The position numbers were made by a program, and so were the translations under genes. A DNA stretch of 64,000 bases from contig WACJ01000455.1 of assembly GCA_008973525.1 (NCBI GenBank), forward strand, positions 1-64,000. The letters run 5' to 3'. Within the stretch, counting starts at the first letter, position 1, and each line of letters begins with the position of its first letter. The notes beneath the pieces are model-generated. The model was not told where the DNA came from and did not search any database. It saw nothing but the letters and a program-made list of their open reading frames with translations. Source of the stretch: Stenopsyche tienmushanensis. Taxonomy: Eukaryota; Arthropoda; Insecta; Trichoptera; Stenopsychidae. This document shows positions 36,901 through 48,590 of the stretch, in pieces.

Positions 36901-39900
36901 GCGTCCACCTGAGTTGTATAAATTCGCCAGGTCAAATGTTAACAATTGTGAATTGTTAAGCTGCTTTGCGACAATGGTAGTTTAAAACTAAACGGAGATC
37001 GCCCAAAAACGATCCTGAAAAATCATCTAAGTTAGAATAGTGATTGAATCATTTGAGCCTTCGAAATTATGACATTAATATCAAACGAAATGACCACTCA
37101 TAGCTAAAATTGCCCATAAATAATTTTGATTAACGAGTGTGTATTAAAAACGATACCCTACTCAACTCTTGATTTGGACAGCGGTGATGAATAAAATACA
37201 CTTTTTGCTTATATTTTCTGATCGGACATTTACCCAAAACAATTAAACCCAAATCATCGTTATCAGTCAGCATACATATTTATGAATATATATCAGAACT
37301 ATCATCACTATGTATTCTTATTTTTTTTTCCAATAAAGGATCTCTTGAATACGATGTAAATCTTAAGCCTAATTGTGTCATTGATGATCTTTCGATGGCG
37401 ACTTCATTTTTCTTGATTGCTCTTATGGTCAATTCTATTCGCTTTTTTCGGTGGAATTTTATCCATTCGGCTAGTAAGTTTCTTAATAAGAAAAAATGCG
37501 TTCTGTTGGCGTTTACTTTTATTCTCCATTGGAGTAAATAAATCTGAATAAATTATAAATAATAATGTAAAGATCAACATTATTTGAGTATTTGATATTT
37601 AAATATTGAAAATCCACCATTCGATGAAATTTTATTTGATAATATTTGATCTGGTAGATCATACATATACAAACTCTATGAACTAATCTAATCTATAGAC
37701 TCTATATTAAATGTTTTGAAAACCCGTCCAGTCCAATATGCAAAGTTAACCCTTAAGTACCATAAAGTGAAAGTTACATCCTCCAAGTCCTTCAAGCAAT
37801 CCTCACTATGTTGTATATATAGCTTAAGCTTGATTTATCGATACCCATAAATGATTGATTAGCAATAAATTAAATTTTCACCTGTCGTTTACTTACCTAA
37901 GGATTCTTAATTAAATGATCCTATGAGGGAAAAATAATGGAAAATAACCATATGAAATTTTCTTGTCAAAGTAAAGTCTTCTTGGAGATAGCCTATTGAT
38001 TTTTCTATATATTAAAAAAAGCAAAATTTATTAATATTTACAAATTTTATTGAAAAATAATATTAAGATAATATTACCATATTTTTTGTCTGTTAACAGA
38101 AGATATTTTTCTAATAAGAAATTCCACCCATTTTGTTTAAATCTTCTTACGTATTTATATGACGAAAAATTGTTTTCACAAGTTGCTAAATTATTCGATT
38201 AAAAAGACAAAGAGAAGTGAAAATACATTGAAAACGACTGACTTTCATTTATAGCATCCTTAGAAAAATAATGGCAATTTCTCTCGTCTTACCAAACGTT
38301 TGACCATCTATTCGTCTTGCCTAAAAGCTATATATTATTGTCTCAAAAATACATCAATCGTTTAGAATATAGCAAAAAAAAAACATGTGACATTGAAAGA
38401 AGGGGACTGTTCTACTCTTTTGTATTATTATCACACTTCTATGATAAATTCAAACATCCAAGAAGACAATCGGATATAATAATACCATTGAAATTAGAAT
38501 TAATGGTGCAAATAGGCCGCTTGAAATTTGATAGACGATGAAAGGAAATTTAGAAGATTTGGTCATAAATAAAATGAATAATCCTGAAGATTAAGCAATT
38601 ACTGAGAATATTTTAAGCGTGGGTTTAACTCATTTCCGCCGAAAATCAGAATTAAATATAGGACTTATATATGAAAGCTACATTATCTTTGAATGAAATT
38701 AATATCGTAGAGTTTTTTGCCATTTGCAATTATAAATATGAGTATTAATTTGAAAGTTTTTGGACTTTCTTGATATACTACCTGAAAGTTTAAAGCTCAT
38801 TGTGATAAAATATATGCTTCGTTTTGATTCAAATATAATAGTATCATTCGTATGCGAACGTATATATCTTATATATACAGTTAACGTTGTGTTTGTCAAT
38901 TCGCAATTCGTCTTGATTAACACCCTTAAGAATTATTCACGATCGTAAAGCAGATATTAAAAGCTCCGATTTTTTTAAGCTGATGGAAATAGGATATTTA
39001 AATGTTTGCCTTGGTGAAATTTCTCGGGGGTGAATTAATTCGACAAATATTTGAATATTCATGCTTAAGAGTATCAGTTCATTTTGAGTCTTATTCCCTA
39101 TTAAACTTTTCGATTACTTCTTTTTCAATTTATCCCGAAATGTACCCCATATTTTAATCAAATCCCGGTTCGACTTCAAAAAGATTTGTTGGAATTTTCA
39201 ATTCATTTCAAAATTTATACTTAATTTGAACCATTTATGTTGTGGAAAACTCGGTTTTCTTTGGCAACACTTTTGAACGTCAAGATTTCTTTGAAAGTTT
39301 CTTTAATATAATATGTTTATCACGTTTTCATGTATAGATTGAATTGAATCTAAAATTGAAAATTTTAGGGTTTTTTACTATTTTTAAAATTAAAATTGAA
39401 TGCATCAGATTAGGAACTCTTCATTCTTCATTTACAGGAGAAGACCCATTGTAAATTAATGTCCTGGTGCACTCGAAAGAATTTGAGTGATTGTAAAGAG
39501 TGAGCAATTTTCATAAGCCATAAGCCATAAGACGTAATATTTCATAAGTGATGTCAACGAAGTGCTTCTCAGAATGAATCTTATAGTGTGTCCCTAACGT
39601 TGTGTATATTTTAAATACCTATGAAAATAATTGAAAACATAGGAGCTTCTTTAGCTAAAGTTTTCTCTTCTTTGGCTAAAGTCCTCCAGGATAAGCTCCT
39701 CAATAGGATATTTCATCGTGGCCAAGGTTTTCAGTTAGCCCTTCTTCATATTCACCGCAGACCCGTATTCTAATTTGCCAAATAAGGAAATGGCTGTAAA
39801 GAAACCGTTATTAATCTTGAAATATTTGTGCCCTTCAACGATTCCATAATTAAATATAAAAGTTATCTTAAATAATTTAATACCCTATGTAAATGGTATC

Positions 39901-41869
39901 ATTTTCCAGACAATCATCATGACATTCGCAAAATTAATTTCTGACAAGGGGTACAATTAAATAACAACAATTAAACGACAACTATGCCGAAAAACATGTC
40001 TTTCAGCACTGTTGCGGAAATTACTAGGCGTAAAATTTAATCTTCAATTAATTTAAGGATAAAGGACATAATATGTTTGGTTTGCCTACAAAACAACTCA
40101 TTATATTGTTCTACGTGTTCTGACTTATAAAGGAATAATTAAATATTCATAATTATACGTTACCGACGAAATACGCACTGTAATACTATTATATGTTGTA
40201 TAACGCGTTGAACATATCATATTTCTTTAAATATTTTAGCAAAAACCGGAAAATTTAAACTCGATCGTGTGAAATCCTCGGAAAATTTTCCTTATTGTAA
40301 TAATACAGTCAATTTTTGGAGTTTTTCTTCAGCAATTAAAAAAATATATCTTAAGGTCTATTTTAATTTTAAATTTCATTAAAAAAATTGATGTTTATAT
40401 TGCAAAAGTCTAAGAAGCGATTGTGCTATCAACAAGCTTCTAACCACTCAGTTTAAGTTTTTGCTTCCATCTGCTTAATGGATGTCTAAAGAATGGCTCA
40501 AAAATTTTCCTCCGAAAGTTATAATTTAAAGCAATTTTATTGAGACAACAAGGCAATGTTCAGCGAAACGTAAACATTTAACTTTAATTGCGAATTTTGT
40601 TCTCTGGTAAAATAAAATTTTGCTGTCCATAATTTGTATAGTTTTTGATTGATTTTCGCTATGGTAATATTAATCATTTTTGACATTTATGTCGTCAAAA
40701 TGAATATTATCTTTGATATAATCAATATAGTAAATTTAGTCAAAGTGCTACCTTAATCTCAACTTCAATTTGACAATAAAGAGGCGCTATCGAAAAAGAA
40801 ACATATGATAAATGCTTGTGATAAGGTTTAGACCATTATCAATATAAGTGCAATTTAAGTAAGTTAATAATTAAGTAATGGCTGAACATCCAAATTCTTA
40901 ACGATAAAACGTCTTTAATGTATTTATTATGTCTATTACTTCCATAGATTGCAATTTTTTCTACCCTATTTAATAACTTAAAAAATATAGCGACTCACCG
41001 GTGAGTCGATTTTGGGATGCATTGATCAGAATGTACAGAATTGTTCTTATTTACATTATTAGTAAAATGACACAACACTAAATAAATTATCAATTTTAAT
41101 AAAATATGTAAGTCAAGTAGCTTTTTACGCAATTTCTAATATTTCTAAAATCGCTGGCATTTAAAAAGTTGATAGAAAATGAGTCATCCGTTTGATAAAT
41201 AATGTAATAAACAAATTTACTTAATACAAATTTGAAATTATGTAAGAATAATTTTATAATTTATTAAGGAAACGTGAGCTTTCCAAACATTAAATTAAAA
41301 GATCCGGCGAAAAGAGGGAGATGTTCTTATTACTCCTTGAAATCCTTAGAGCTCCTTTTAAATTCGTTTTAATCTTTTCTATTCAGGCAGGCAGCCAGTT
41401 TTTTTTTGTAGAGTGGACTAATTTAATTATTTTTATACTGTTCTACATTTAATCTATCTGTCAAATTCAGTGGCTTGAAGCCTAAAAAATTTGGTATAAT
41501 TTATATTATAAAATAAGCTTTTATGTAAGGTCGATCGAATCAACAAATGTTTATATTGCAATCAAATACATACAAATAATCCATATGGAATAATATAATA
41601 TAATTGGGTGATAAATCTTAGTAGAACCAATAATACCCAATGACATTAACGCTCAAAACTCTTTAAAATATAGTTTTGTCAATGAATAATTGATAAAAAT
41701 GCCTTTTAATTGATATTTCTGAGTACATTTTAAGAATAACGATTGCTATTCAGCTTTAATATGCCATAAAATTTCAAGATTTATTAATCATCATTTTCGC
41801 TGATGTCTTCCATAATTCTAACCATTTTCTTCATAACTAGTATAAACGCACTGTTGCAATGTATAACTG

Positions 41870-42000
41870 TTCATGGTTGAAATTGTACTACCTTCTTCTA
41901 AAACAAAATAGCTTATTTCATTTGAAAAGACGTTACGTGTAAACGTTATACGGTGCTGATATTCAATCGTTACATTTGGTTGACCCTTTAGAAAAAGATC
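41870..42000 (-). repeat. Inverted-pair repeat, member 1
   Basis: On the minus strand, CGTATAACGTTTACACGTAA, TTTTCAAATGAAAT and TACAATTTCAACCATG match 46153-46275 on the plus strand at very roughly 75% over ~120 bases. Both also translate similarly ('FTRNVFSNE' here, 'FTRDVFSNE' there; 'TISTM' in both), so they probably derive from one coding sequence, perhaps a transposon. Family unknown. Confidence 0.55.
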
Positions 42001-42645
42001 TATTTGCGCCATTAATATTGTCGTCAAGTCAGATGGCCAACCATCTCTATGATTCTCTCATCCTCTATGTACCCAAGAGTATCAAAAATATAGCAAAAAA
42101 TCACCTATTTCTATAATAGATATCATTTTACCGAAGAGCCACCATTGAAGAAGTTTGAATATTTTGTCAGTAAATAGCTAATTTTGTACGTTGAAATTGT
42201 CACGTTTTGCACAGTGGGCGTTTGTGTAAACCTCTCTTTAATGAGGCTATTCACGTTTCATTTTTCTTACAATTTTTTTAAATGTAAAACGGATTGAAAT
42301 ATTCAACTCCAATCTGTAAATTTTAGCAGTTATGGTCTTTAGATTTAGGCTGGGCAAATAGTTTAGCAAATTTTGGTTACACTTTACTTGCATTTAGTCA
42401 TTCCTAGATCATAAAGGGTACATTTATCCTTCTCAAAGAGCCCCTATTCAAACCAGATCCCAAGTCCATTAGAGCACAAAATAAATTTAAACTTTCATAA
42501 CTACCATAATTTTTGCATTATGTGGTAAATTATTTCAAGTACGCATTCTCAATGTATAAACTAATTTTAAAATAAACAAATAACATTTTTGAGGCTATAA
42601 CGGAGATAAAAAGAAACATATATTTGTGTCCATAATTTCGAACTA

Positions 42646-44506
42646 TAGTAGAACTTCGATTATCTGAACTAATTGGGGATGAAAGAAGGCCGGATAACGT
42701 ATATAATATATATAACTTTTCAAAATTTTGTTTCATGATTTTTTATGACACAGTTTACATATCTAAATAATTCCAACTATCTGTTACGGTGTAGCAACAA
42801 TCTTTTAAATTTATTTTCTTGTGGAAGCTGATGACTATTCCTTCATTATCTTCGACAGATACTAAAAATAGTATCCATCCAAACGCATTTGGCTCCGAAA
42901 CTATGACAGAAGGCCTTGAACGCCAAAAAGACACCGGGGATGGCCATCAAGTCCCTGTGGCCAAGAGGTCCAAAAAAAGGACCTCTGATACGGCACAGGA
43001 GAGCCTCTCTCTCGGTCCATGAAAGGATTCCCGCACACACAGTCCGAACTATCATTTAGTTTCATTTTTGCCAGGTATGCCGCAAAACGGCCGTGCCTCG
43101 TCAGGAATTGCGAAGTCATTGGGGTCAACCCATTTTAGCTTGAGGCGAGATGATACTCAGCCAAAGAAATTCCGCATGTAGCTACCGTGAGGCGATTCAG
43201 ACCAACTGCGTTCCCAATCGGCAATTGTCGCGTTTCTAGCCTAACTTTTGGTGGCAATATGATACGTAAGAATTCCATCTGCTTCTTCAGCTGATAGAGT
43301 GGAGTTACCAACGTTAATTATTCTACGTGCTTTTTTAAGGTGCCTTGTTGCCTTTATTTGCACTTTTAAGTCTAGAGGCATTATCCCTGCAAGGACAGGA
43401 AGGCTGTTTGTAGCAGTTGTTCTGTGCGCTCCTGTGATTCTTAGTAGTGGCTGTCGTTGTGCAATGTTTAGGCTTTGTCTCGCCGTATTGTCTTGTCCAT
43501 GGTGTCCAAGCCTGTCCACCCATGCTCCTGCTCCATATGTGGTAACACTCTCGTAGATGGCTTCATAGGCAATTCTGAGGTGTCTGCCCCCAATACCCCA
43601 ATCAGCGCCCGCCAGTCTGGATATTTTGCCAAAAGCCCTGGCCGCTTTGCCGGTTGCAATTTTAATGTTTTCTCTGAATCTGCATCCCTCAAAGATGATT
43701 ACGCTCAGGTAGATGACGTTTTTATCGAAAGCTGTAGAGTATTTACCCAGCTAAATGCGTGGATAATTCAAAAGCCAAATTCAAAAGCAAGTTTATTAGT
43801 CTCACTCCATGTCCAAAGTATCCTTAAGGCTGTATTTGTTCTTTCCTCCAGTTCTGTTCTTGAATCCCCGCATGTTGTGAGGTCATCGGCATGTGCTGTT
43901 AATAAGCAATCCTGCGGGAGTACCAGGTCAAGGGCATCATCAAGCGGGATGCTCCAGAGCATGGGCCCCAGAACAGATCCCTGAGGACATCTCATCGTCT
44001 GAGCGAGTGAGCGAGTGATAAGCTCACCTCCAGCCGGTGCAAAAACAAGCCTTTTGTCAAAGTAGCTTCGTATTAATTTAATTATATTATTAGGGATCTT
44101 GTATTTACCCAGTTTGGCAATAATTATTGCCCAAAAGGTATTGTCAAAAGCTTCCTATCCAAAAGTTGAAAAAAAAAGTGTTTGCTGAAGATATGTCAGC
44201 AGAAAACTTTTCCCCATGAATTTAAAGTTCCTTGATACTATGTCGTCCTTTGAATTTTTCTAGCTAGTTCGAACTTTCTTTGAAGATAGAATCTCCATTT
44301 AATTTTGTATTGAAAAATTCACATAAAAATACACTCTTCAACTTCTGTATTTCCTAATTTTTTCATAACTTTTCGCTCTGAGTTTCCATCTCCTGATATT
44401 GAACAATTAGTAAATTTTAGAATAAGTAATCCACCCACGTGAGCAAAACTGGACACAATTCCGAAAAAACCGGATAATTGAGTTTCGGATAATCGACGTT
44501 CTATTG
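42646..44506. mobile_element. pogo/Tigger-like transposon hosting a retrotransposon
   Basis: The left terminus is tAGTAGAACTTCGATTATCTGAAC and the right terminus, inverted, is CAATAGAACGTCGATTATCCGAA. Both are flanked by TA. Paired GGCCGGATAAC / CCGGATAATTG words follow inside. These TIRs and the TA target are typical of pogo/Tigger elements. Most of the 1.86-kb interior is the non-LTR retrotransposon at about 42845-44165; the residual pogo DNA has no recognisable transposase. Confidence 0.7.
42845..44165 (-). pseudogene. R1/LOA-type non-LTR retrotransposon, 5'-truncated and decayed
   Basis: Minus strand, read in order. RT segment 'FDNTFWAIIIAKLGKYKIPN' lies just inside 44165. Then comes 'RCPQGSVLGPMLWSIPLDDA', then catalytic HADD at 43893-43882 in place of the usual YADD, then 'LRILWTWSETNKLAFEFGF'. 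After a break follow 'TYGAGAWVDRL' and 'ARQSLNIAQRQPLLRITGAH', the conserved post-RT region. Near the 3' end 'FLTRHGRFAAYLAKMKL' precedes 'CVCGN', the terminal Cys motif of R1/LOA-group ORF2. Several frameshifts and stops; dead. Confidence 0.8.
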
Positions 44507-44790
44507 TATTTATTTAAGATTTAGGATATCGCTGAAATTTCAACGTAATCATCGATAATTTCATAGAATATCCATAGGACTTAAATTGTATTTATATCGA
44601 AGCTTATGTATTTATTTTATTGTAATGTCATTTTATTGATTAATTTTAAGTGGGTCAAATAACGATAATAATTTAATTTTTTGAAGTTTTTTTCGAGTTT
44701 TGTTCAGTGTGATTTTCATTTTACATTTTGCACTAGTGACATCTGCACGTGCACAATTTGTTTAAATTGCACCGCTTCGTTTATATTCAG

Positions 44791-44999
44791 GTACAAATGG
44801 CGAAAAATTCTCATCGTCAATGAGCCGCAAGGGCAGTACGAGGTCGTCGGCAAGACCACGTGTCATCTCATGATGAAGACCATGGCCGAGTTCATCAAGA
44901 AGGACTCGAACATTATGTACTCGTCGTGGGACACCACGCAAAACGTCCTGCAGAATTTTAGCGACAACCTCCGCCTAGAATTGGCAATGACGTATACAA
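44791..44999 (+). CDS. Receptor guanylate cyclase, alternative exon A
   Basis: Internal exon of 209 bases (1 + 69 codons + 1). The acceptor is TTATATTCAG and the donor GTAAGT. The peptide starts YKWRKILIVNEPQGQYEVVG and continues 'KTTCHLMMKTMAEFIKKDSN', then 'YSSWDTTQNVL'. This is the segment after the LM helix in the ANF-receptor domain: Y-x-W entering a beta strand, then a G-x-x-T-C-x-L helix. Joined to the constant exon it reads LMYQ-YKW in frame. It aligns without gaps with exon B over the first 46 residues, with 21 identities including Cys24. It is more GC-rich than exon B and closer to the usual family consensus. Read-through into the next intron stops at 45041-45043. Confidence 0.88.
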
Positions 45000-45162
45000 G
45001 TAAGTCAAGTTTCAAACCATCCGTTTTAATTGCAGGTCGGTAGTGTTTAGCGCGGGGACAAACCGCACGCCTGTACAGACAGTTCACTGTGGGGATCATA
45101 GATGGGGTTGCTTTTCTCATTTTCAATTACGTGGTACCAGCAGACATTTTCATTGTTCACAG
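45000..45162 (+). other. 163-bp intron between alternative exons A and B
   Basis: Bounded by GTAAGT (45000) and TTGTTCACAG (45162). Splicing exon A to exon B directly would leave only two bases at the split codon and shift the frame. Confidence 0.75.
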
Positions 45163-45368
45163 ATACGATTGGCGTCGTATACTATTGGCTTACGAGCGAA
45201 ACGCCCGGTACAATGTCGCCGGGTTGTTCACGTGCTCTCTTCAGATGAGTACAATGATACAGATGATCATTGAAGATGGAAATATTACATATACGCCTTG
45301 GCAGTATATTGATGACGGGGTTCCAATGACGGAAAAGCTCATCAACAGCATAGGGAATCGTTTCAGTA
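45163..45368 (+). CDS. Receptor guanylate cyclase, alternative exon B
   Basis: Internal exon of 206 bases (1 + 68 codons + 1). The acceptor is TTTTCATTGTTCACAG and the donor GTGAGT. The peptide starts YDWRRILLAYERNARYNVAG, then 'LFTCSLQMSTMIQMIIEDGN', 'YTPWQYIDD' and ends 'EKLINSIGNRFS'. It is homologous to exon A and occupies the same place in the ligand domain: joined to the constant exon it reads LMYQ-YDW in frame. Start and end phases equal those of exon A, so either exon can be used but not both. No stop or frameshift, so it is not a decayed duplicate. It changes many surface positions while keeping Y-x-W, T-C and the Y-x-x-W block. Confidence 0.88.
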
Positions 45369-46152
45369 GTGAGTGATACATTTTCGATTAATAAAGCATG
45401 AAAATCGCCATGGGGTTTTAAATATGGAGATTGTGTAAATAGCACGGCTTTTAAGGAGAAAATTTATTTCGAACTGATTGCACAAACTTTTCTCTTCAAA
45501 CGGCATACTGGATGCTGATTTTTTCATATTTGCACATTTTGGTTTATTTTTTGATAGGTTTTACAAGACAAACATCACCAATCAAGCCGAACATCTCGAT
45601 CTGCCACCATTGCATCAAACAAATCAGATCGAAAAAACGCCTGATGTTCATTGATTTGTTTAGGCAATTTCATTTAGAACGCAATTTTCAACGATCTAAA
45701 CACTAGCAAATATAAAAATATATCAGATTGCTTATCAATTCTTGTGACGAAAGGTAATCTTTGTGTCGTACATAATAATGAAGCTGCGCTATTAATTCTG
45801 AATGTAGAATGATGATCACCTTCTATAATGAACGAACATGCGTGCATTTTGCGCAATTAAAATCTGAATACGTCACCATTCCATGGAATATTTATACGAC
45901 GTTTATATCGAATTTTAAAGACAATATTTGCTTCAATTATGCATAGTTTCGAATAAAAGATGATTGGTACGAAGCTAATTTGGCTTCCAAAGAAAACTTG
46001 TGGAGCGTCTTTGAGACTCGTTTTATATTTCAGTCTTTGACATCTGGAACTCGTTCGTATTATATTCTATCTAATTTATAAAGTATGTGGATGATATTTG
46101 AGTGCTTTTATGTGAACTTTTTAGACTCGCTTGGCGTTTTAATAAGGAGTCA

Positions 46153-46275
46153 TCCAAATGCGACGCCTAGATACCTCCACTGTATAATGTTTACACGTGA
46201 CGTTTTTTCAAATGAAACAAACCATTTTATTTTAATAAAACGTAATACAATTTCAACCATGGTCAGATATATTAT
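46153..46275 (+). repeat. Inverted-pair repeat, member 2
   Basis: Plus-strand counterpart of 41870-42000; shared words are GTATAAT/CGTTTACACGT, TTTTTTCAAATGAAA and TACAATTTCAACCATG. It lies 4.2 kb downstream in opposite orientation, so the two flank both alternative receptor exons. Confidence 0.55.
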
Positions 46276-46430
46276 ATATATATTATAGATGTGTGCATTT
46301 TGGTTCAATTGAATCATTTGGCCTTATTTTTTCGAAGATCATCATGGAAATGTTACTATGAATGATGAGCGATACTAATCAATGTTTAATGACTTTTAAT
46401 AGCTACAATAGTGCCAAAAATAATAATTTA

Positions 46431-46619
46431 GGTATCACATTTACACGATCCTATGCCTGTTTAATATGTAATTGTTCGACAATGTATAGAAACAACAGAT
46501 CATTGATATTACATCTTAGACAGCCTTGTATTAGGACTCGAGAATTGCTAGGTCATTCAGTTTCACTAGGTTTTCATATTGAGTACAGGGTTCTCGCTTT
46601 AATTATTTATTATCTTTAA
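46431..46619 (+). CDS. Possible lola-like C2HC zinc-finger exon or fragment
   Basis: The frame contains 'YACLICNCSTMYRNNRSLIL' followed by HLRQPC: Cys-x2-Cys, 14 residues, His-x4-Cys. This C2HC pattern with Y-x-x-x-x-x-L-x-x-H-L-R-x-x-C resembles the single zinc finger at the end of insect lola-type BTB transcription factors. A possible acceptor (ATTTAG at 46430) precedes it and a stop ends it at 46619. Only one motif supports it; it may be a decayed retrocopy or chance. Confidence 0.25.
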   Translation, partial: GITFTRSYACLICNCSTMYRNNRSLILHLRQPCIRTRELLGHSVSLGFHIEYRVLALIIYYL

Positions 46620-46779
46620 AATATTAAAATGGAGTTAAAAATGTTGTATGACGTAAAGTATTTAAGTATGCCTCGTCCGAGAGCTAAATATGAATATATT
46701 TTAGCATGGTCGTATAAGAAAATCGAAGTATTAATGAGCTTGTAGTGTTAAAACGGTATTGAACGAATGTTATCATGAT

Positions 46780-47385
46780 TAGGGAATCCAATCTTGAGTC
46801 AAAATTTCGATCCCGGGATTTCCAATAGTTTAAGAAATTACATTGATTATTTTTATCAAAAAATACTAATAAGTCCATTTGTTTAATATAAAAAATAGCT
46901 TGAAGGCGAAAATTTTTTATTTATTTAAAAAAAGATAAAAATACAATTCAAAAATAGATAAATAAAACACCGAAAAAATCAAATATCACATGAGCCCCCA
47001 TTTTTATATAACACTATCAATGTGACTGATAAAATTCCTTTCTGCTGAGACACGGACTAAAATTCGCAAAACTCCGGATTTCCCGACAAATTATTTATTT
47101 CCATCGCTGCAGAAGAATACTTATATACTATAATACTTTGATGTGATTCCTAATTATATCATGGAGGAATACAAAAAAATTGAACCCCGTATCTTTTATA
47201 TTTCATATCGATATTCACATTACTAGAGTCGAGTTGTAGTAAATACATCACCGGTAGGGAAAGGTTAATATAACAATTTGAAAAACATATATGTACTGTA
47301 TATATGATTAGACAGTTACTGCCCCTAGGCGTCGCCTAAGCTCGCCAATTAGTAGTTACGCCACTGTTTTCAAGCGTTTTCCAAG
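46780..47385. mobile_element. hAT family R1, copy 3 (truncated)
   Basis: It starts TAGGGAATCCAATCTTGAG and follows the same order as copy 4, including CCCGGGATTTC, the GAGACACGGACTAAAATTCGC block and the CATCACCGGTAGGGAAAGG block. It stops near CACTGTTTTCAAGCG. The right terminus and most of the transposase remnant are missing. Confidence 0.65.
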
Positions 47386-48590
47386 CAAGATTTATATGTT
47401 CAAATTCAAATTGTTGCGTAAATTAAGCCGAATTGATGTTATATCTTTTAAAAGATAACAAGATCAATCTTTAATTTACTCTTTAATATATAACATCGTT
47501 TTTATGCAGAAAATAAATCAAAAAAGGGTTAAATAGAAGTTGATCATAATTAACAACAAAAAAAAAACTCTTTCATTGAGTCGATCGTACAAATTCGCAC
47601 ATTTAATTGAACGAGTATTGTTTGATATAAAGTGGATTTATTTCTTCACATTTTTTTACCGCCAAAAGCAGGGCTGCGTGTTACCAAAGACATGGGCCTA
47701 TAAATTAGGGTGACTTGGGGTCGAGTTCTTCTTATTTATGACCCAACACAAATACAAAGAAGGGGACTCGGATATATTACGTGGGTTAATTTATTTGTGT
47801 CTTACGTTTGAAAATGTCACGGAATTGCTTAAAGTAGTATGACCGCTTAATTCGGTGGAAAAAATATGATGAAAGCCATTAGGGTAGCCCTGGTGCTGAT
47901 CCGTCAGTGTCTAGCATGAGCATCTACGAATGTGTCATAGTTTCATTGCGAAACGTTCTGACCCATATTCTTGCCCTCAAAGAGATGATTTAATGATGGA
48001 TCTGATGTAATACTGATATAAAAAATGCTGTGAAAATTTGGAAAATTCGCGCTTTTTATAGGACGAAAATTAAATTTGATCCCTTTTGCCTTCATAAATA
48101 AATATTTGTTGGGAAACTTGTCATGAGATGGCCTAATTAAAATGAATTTTAGACGCCCTGTAGTGCCATGGAGTCATGGAGTGAGTCATGGAGCACTTTT
48201 TTAGCAGTTTAAAAATCTGTTTTGAAATACGAGCTGCCGCGTGCTCTTGCACGTATATTTATACTCATATAAATAGAACGTGGGTAGCTCAAACGTGAGC
48301 AAAATAATTGCATGGTGCAAGGTTGTTGGTCTAGCAGGTGGAATTGGACTTCTTCGAGTGTAAATCAAAATTAAGCATCGACAGAAAATCAACTCTTAAC
48401 AGCTAAGGATTTCGTCGCTTTGCCTTTAAACCGATTTTAAAACACACGCGGCATTTTCAGTTTAAATCATCTGCCTCGTCGATTTCCATCGAATTTCATT
48501 CGCATATGTTGCTGTTGAATTCAATGAAGCTTTAGATCGATGTAATCTGACGAATATTCAAATAGAGCCGAACTAAATGACGACACGTTT
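47386..48590. other. Non-coding DNA
   Basis: No supported gene. Mildly mixed composition at 47880-47960 and 48150-48340 without recognisable coding; the minus frame 48201-48392 is probably chance. Confidence 0.5.

Larger units (their letters stand above)
33968..44790 (+). other. Long intron of the receptor gene
   Basis: A 10.8-kb intron between the constant exon and alternative exon A, with phase matching at both ends. It carries the pogo-like element at 42646-44506 with its nested retrotransposon, and an inverted repeat member at 41870-42000. An 18-base perfect palindrome, CGACTCACCGGTGAGTCG, lies at 40991-41008. Short open frames followed by GTAAGT occur at 34511-34692 and 36279-36375, but neither resembles the receptor. 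I found no third version of the alternative exon here. Confidence 0.7.
45369..46779 (+). other. Downstream region, probably receptor intron
   Basis: The next receptor exon was not found. The region contains the second member of the inverted repeat pair and a zinc-finger-like frame, both listed separately. The frame at 45512-45706 has no recognised motif. Confidence 0.45.

Noticed and set aside
43299..43984. Several plus-strand frames of 85-169 codons
   Set aside because: They are antisense to the reverse-transcriptase remnant, which explains the open sequence.
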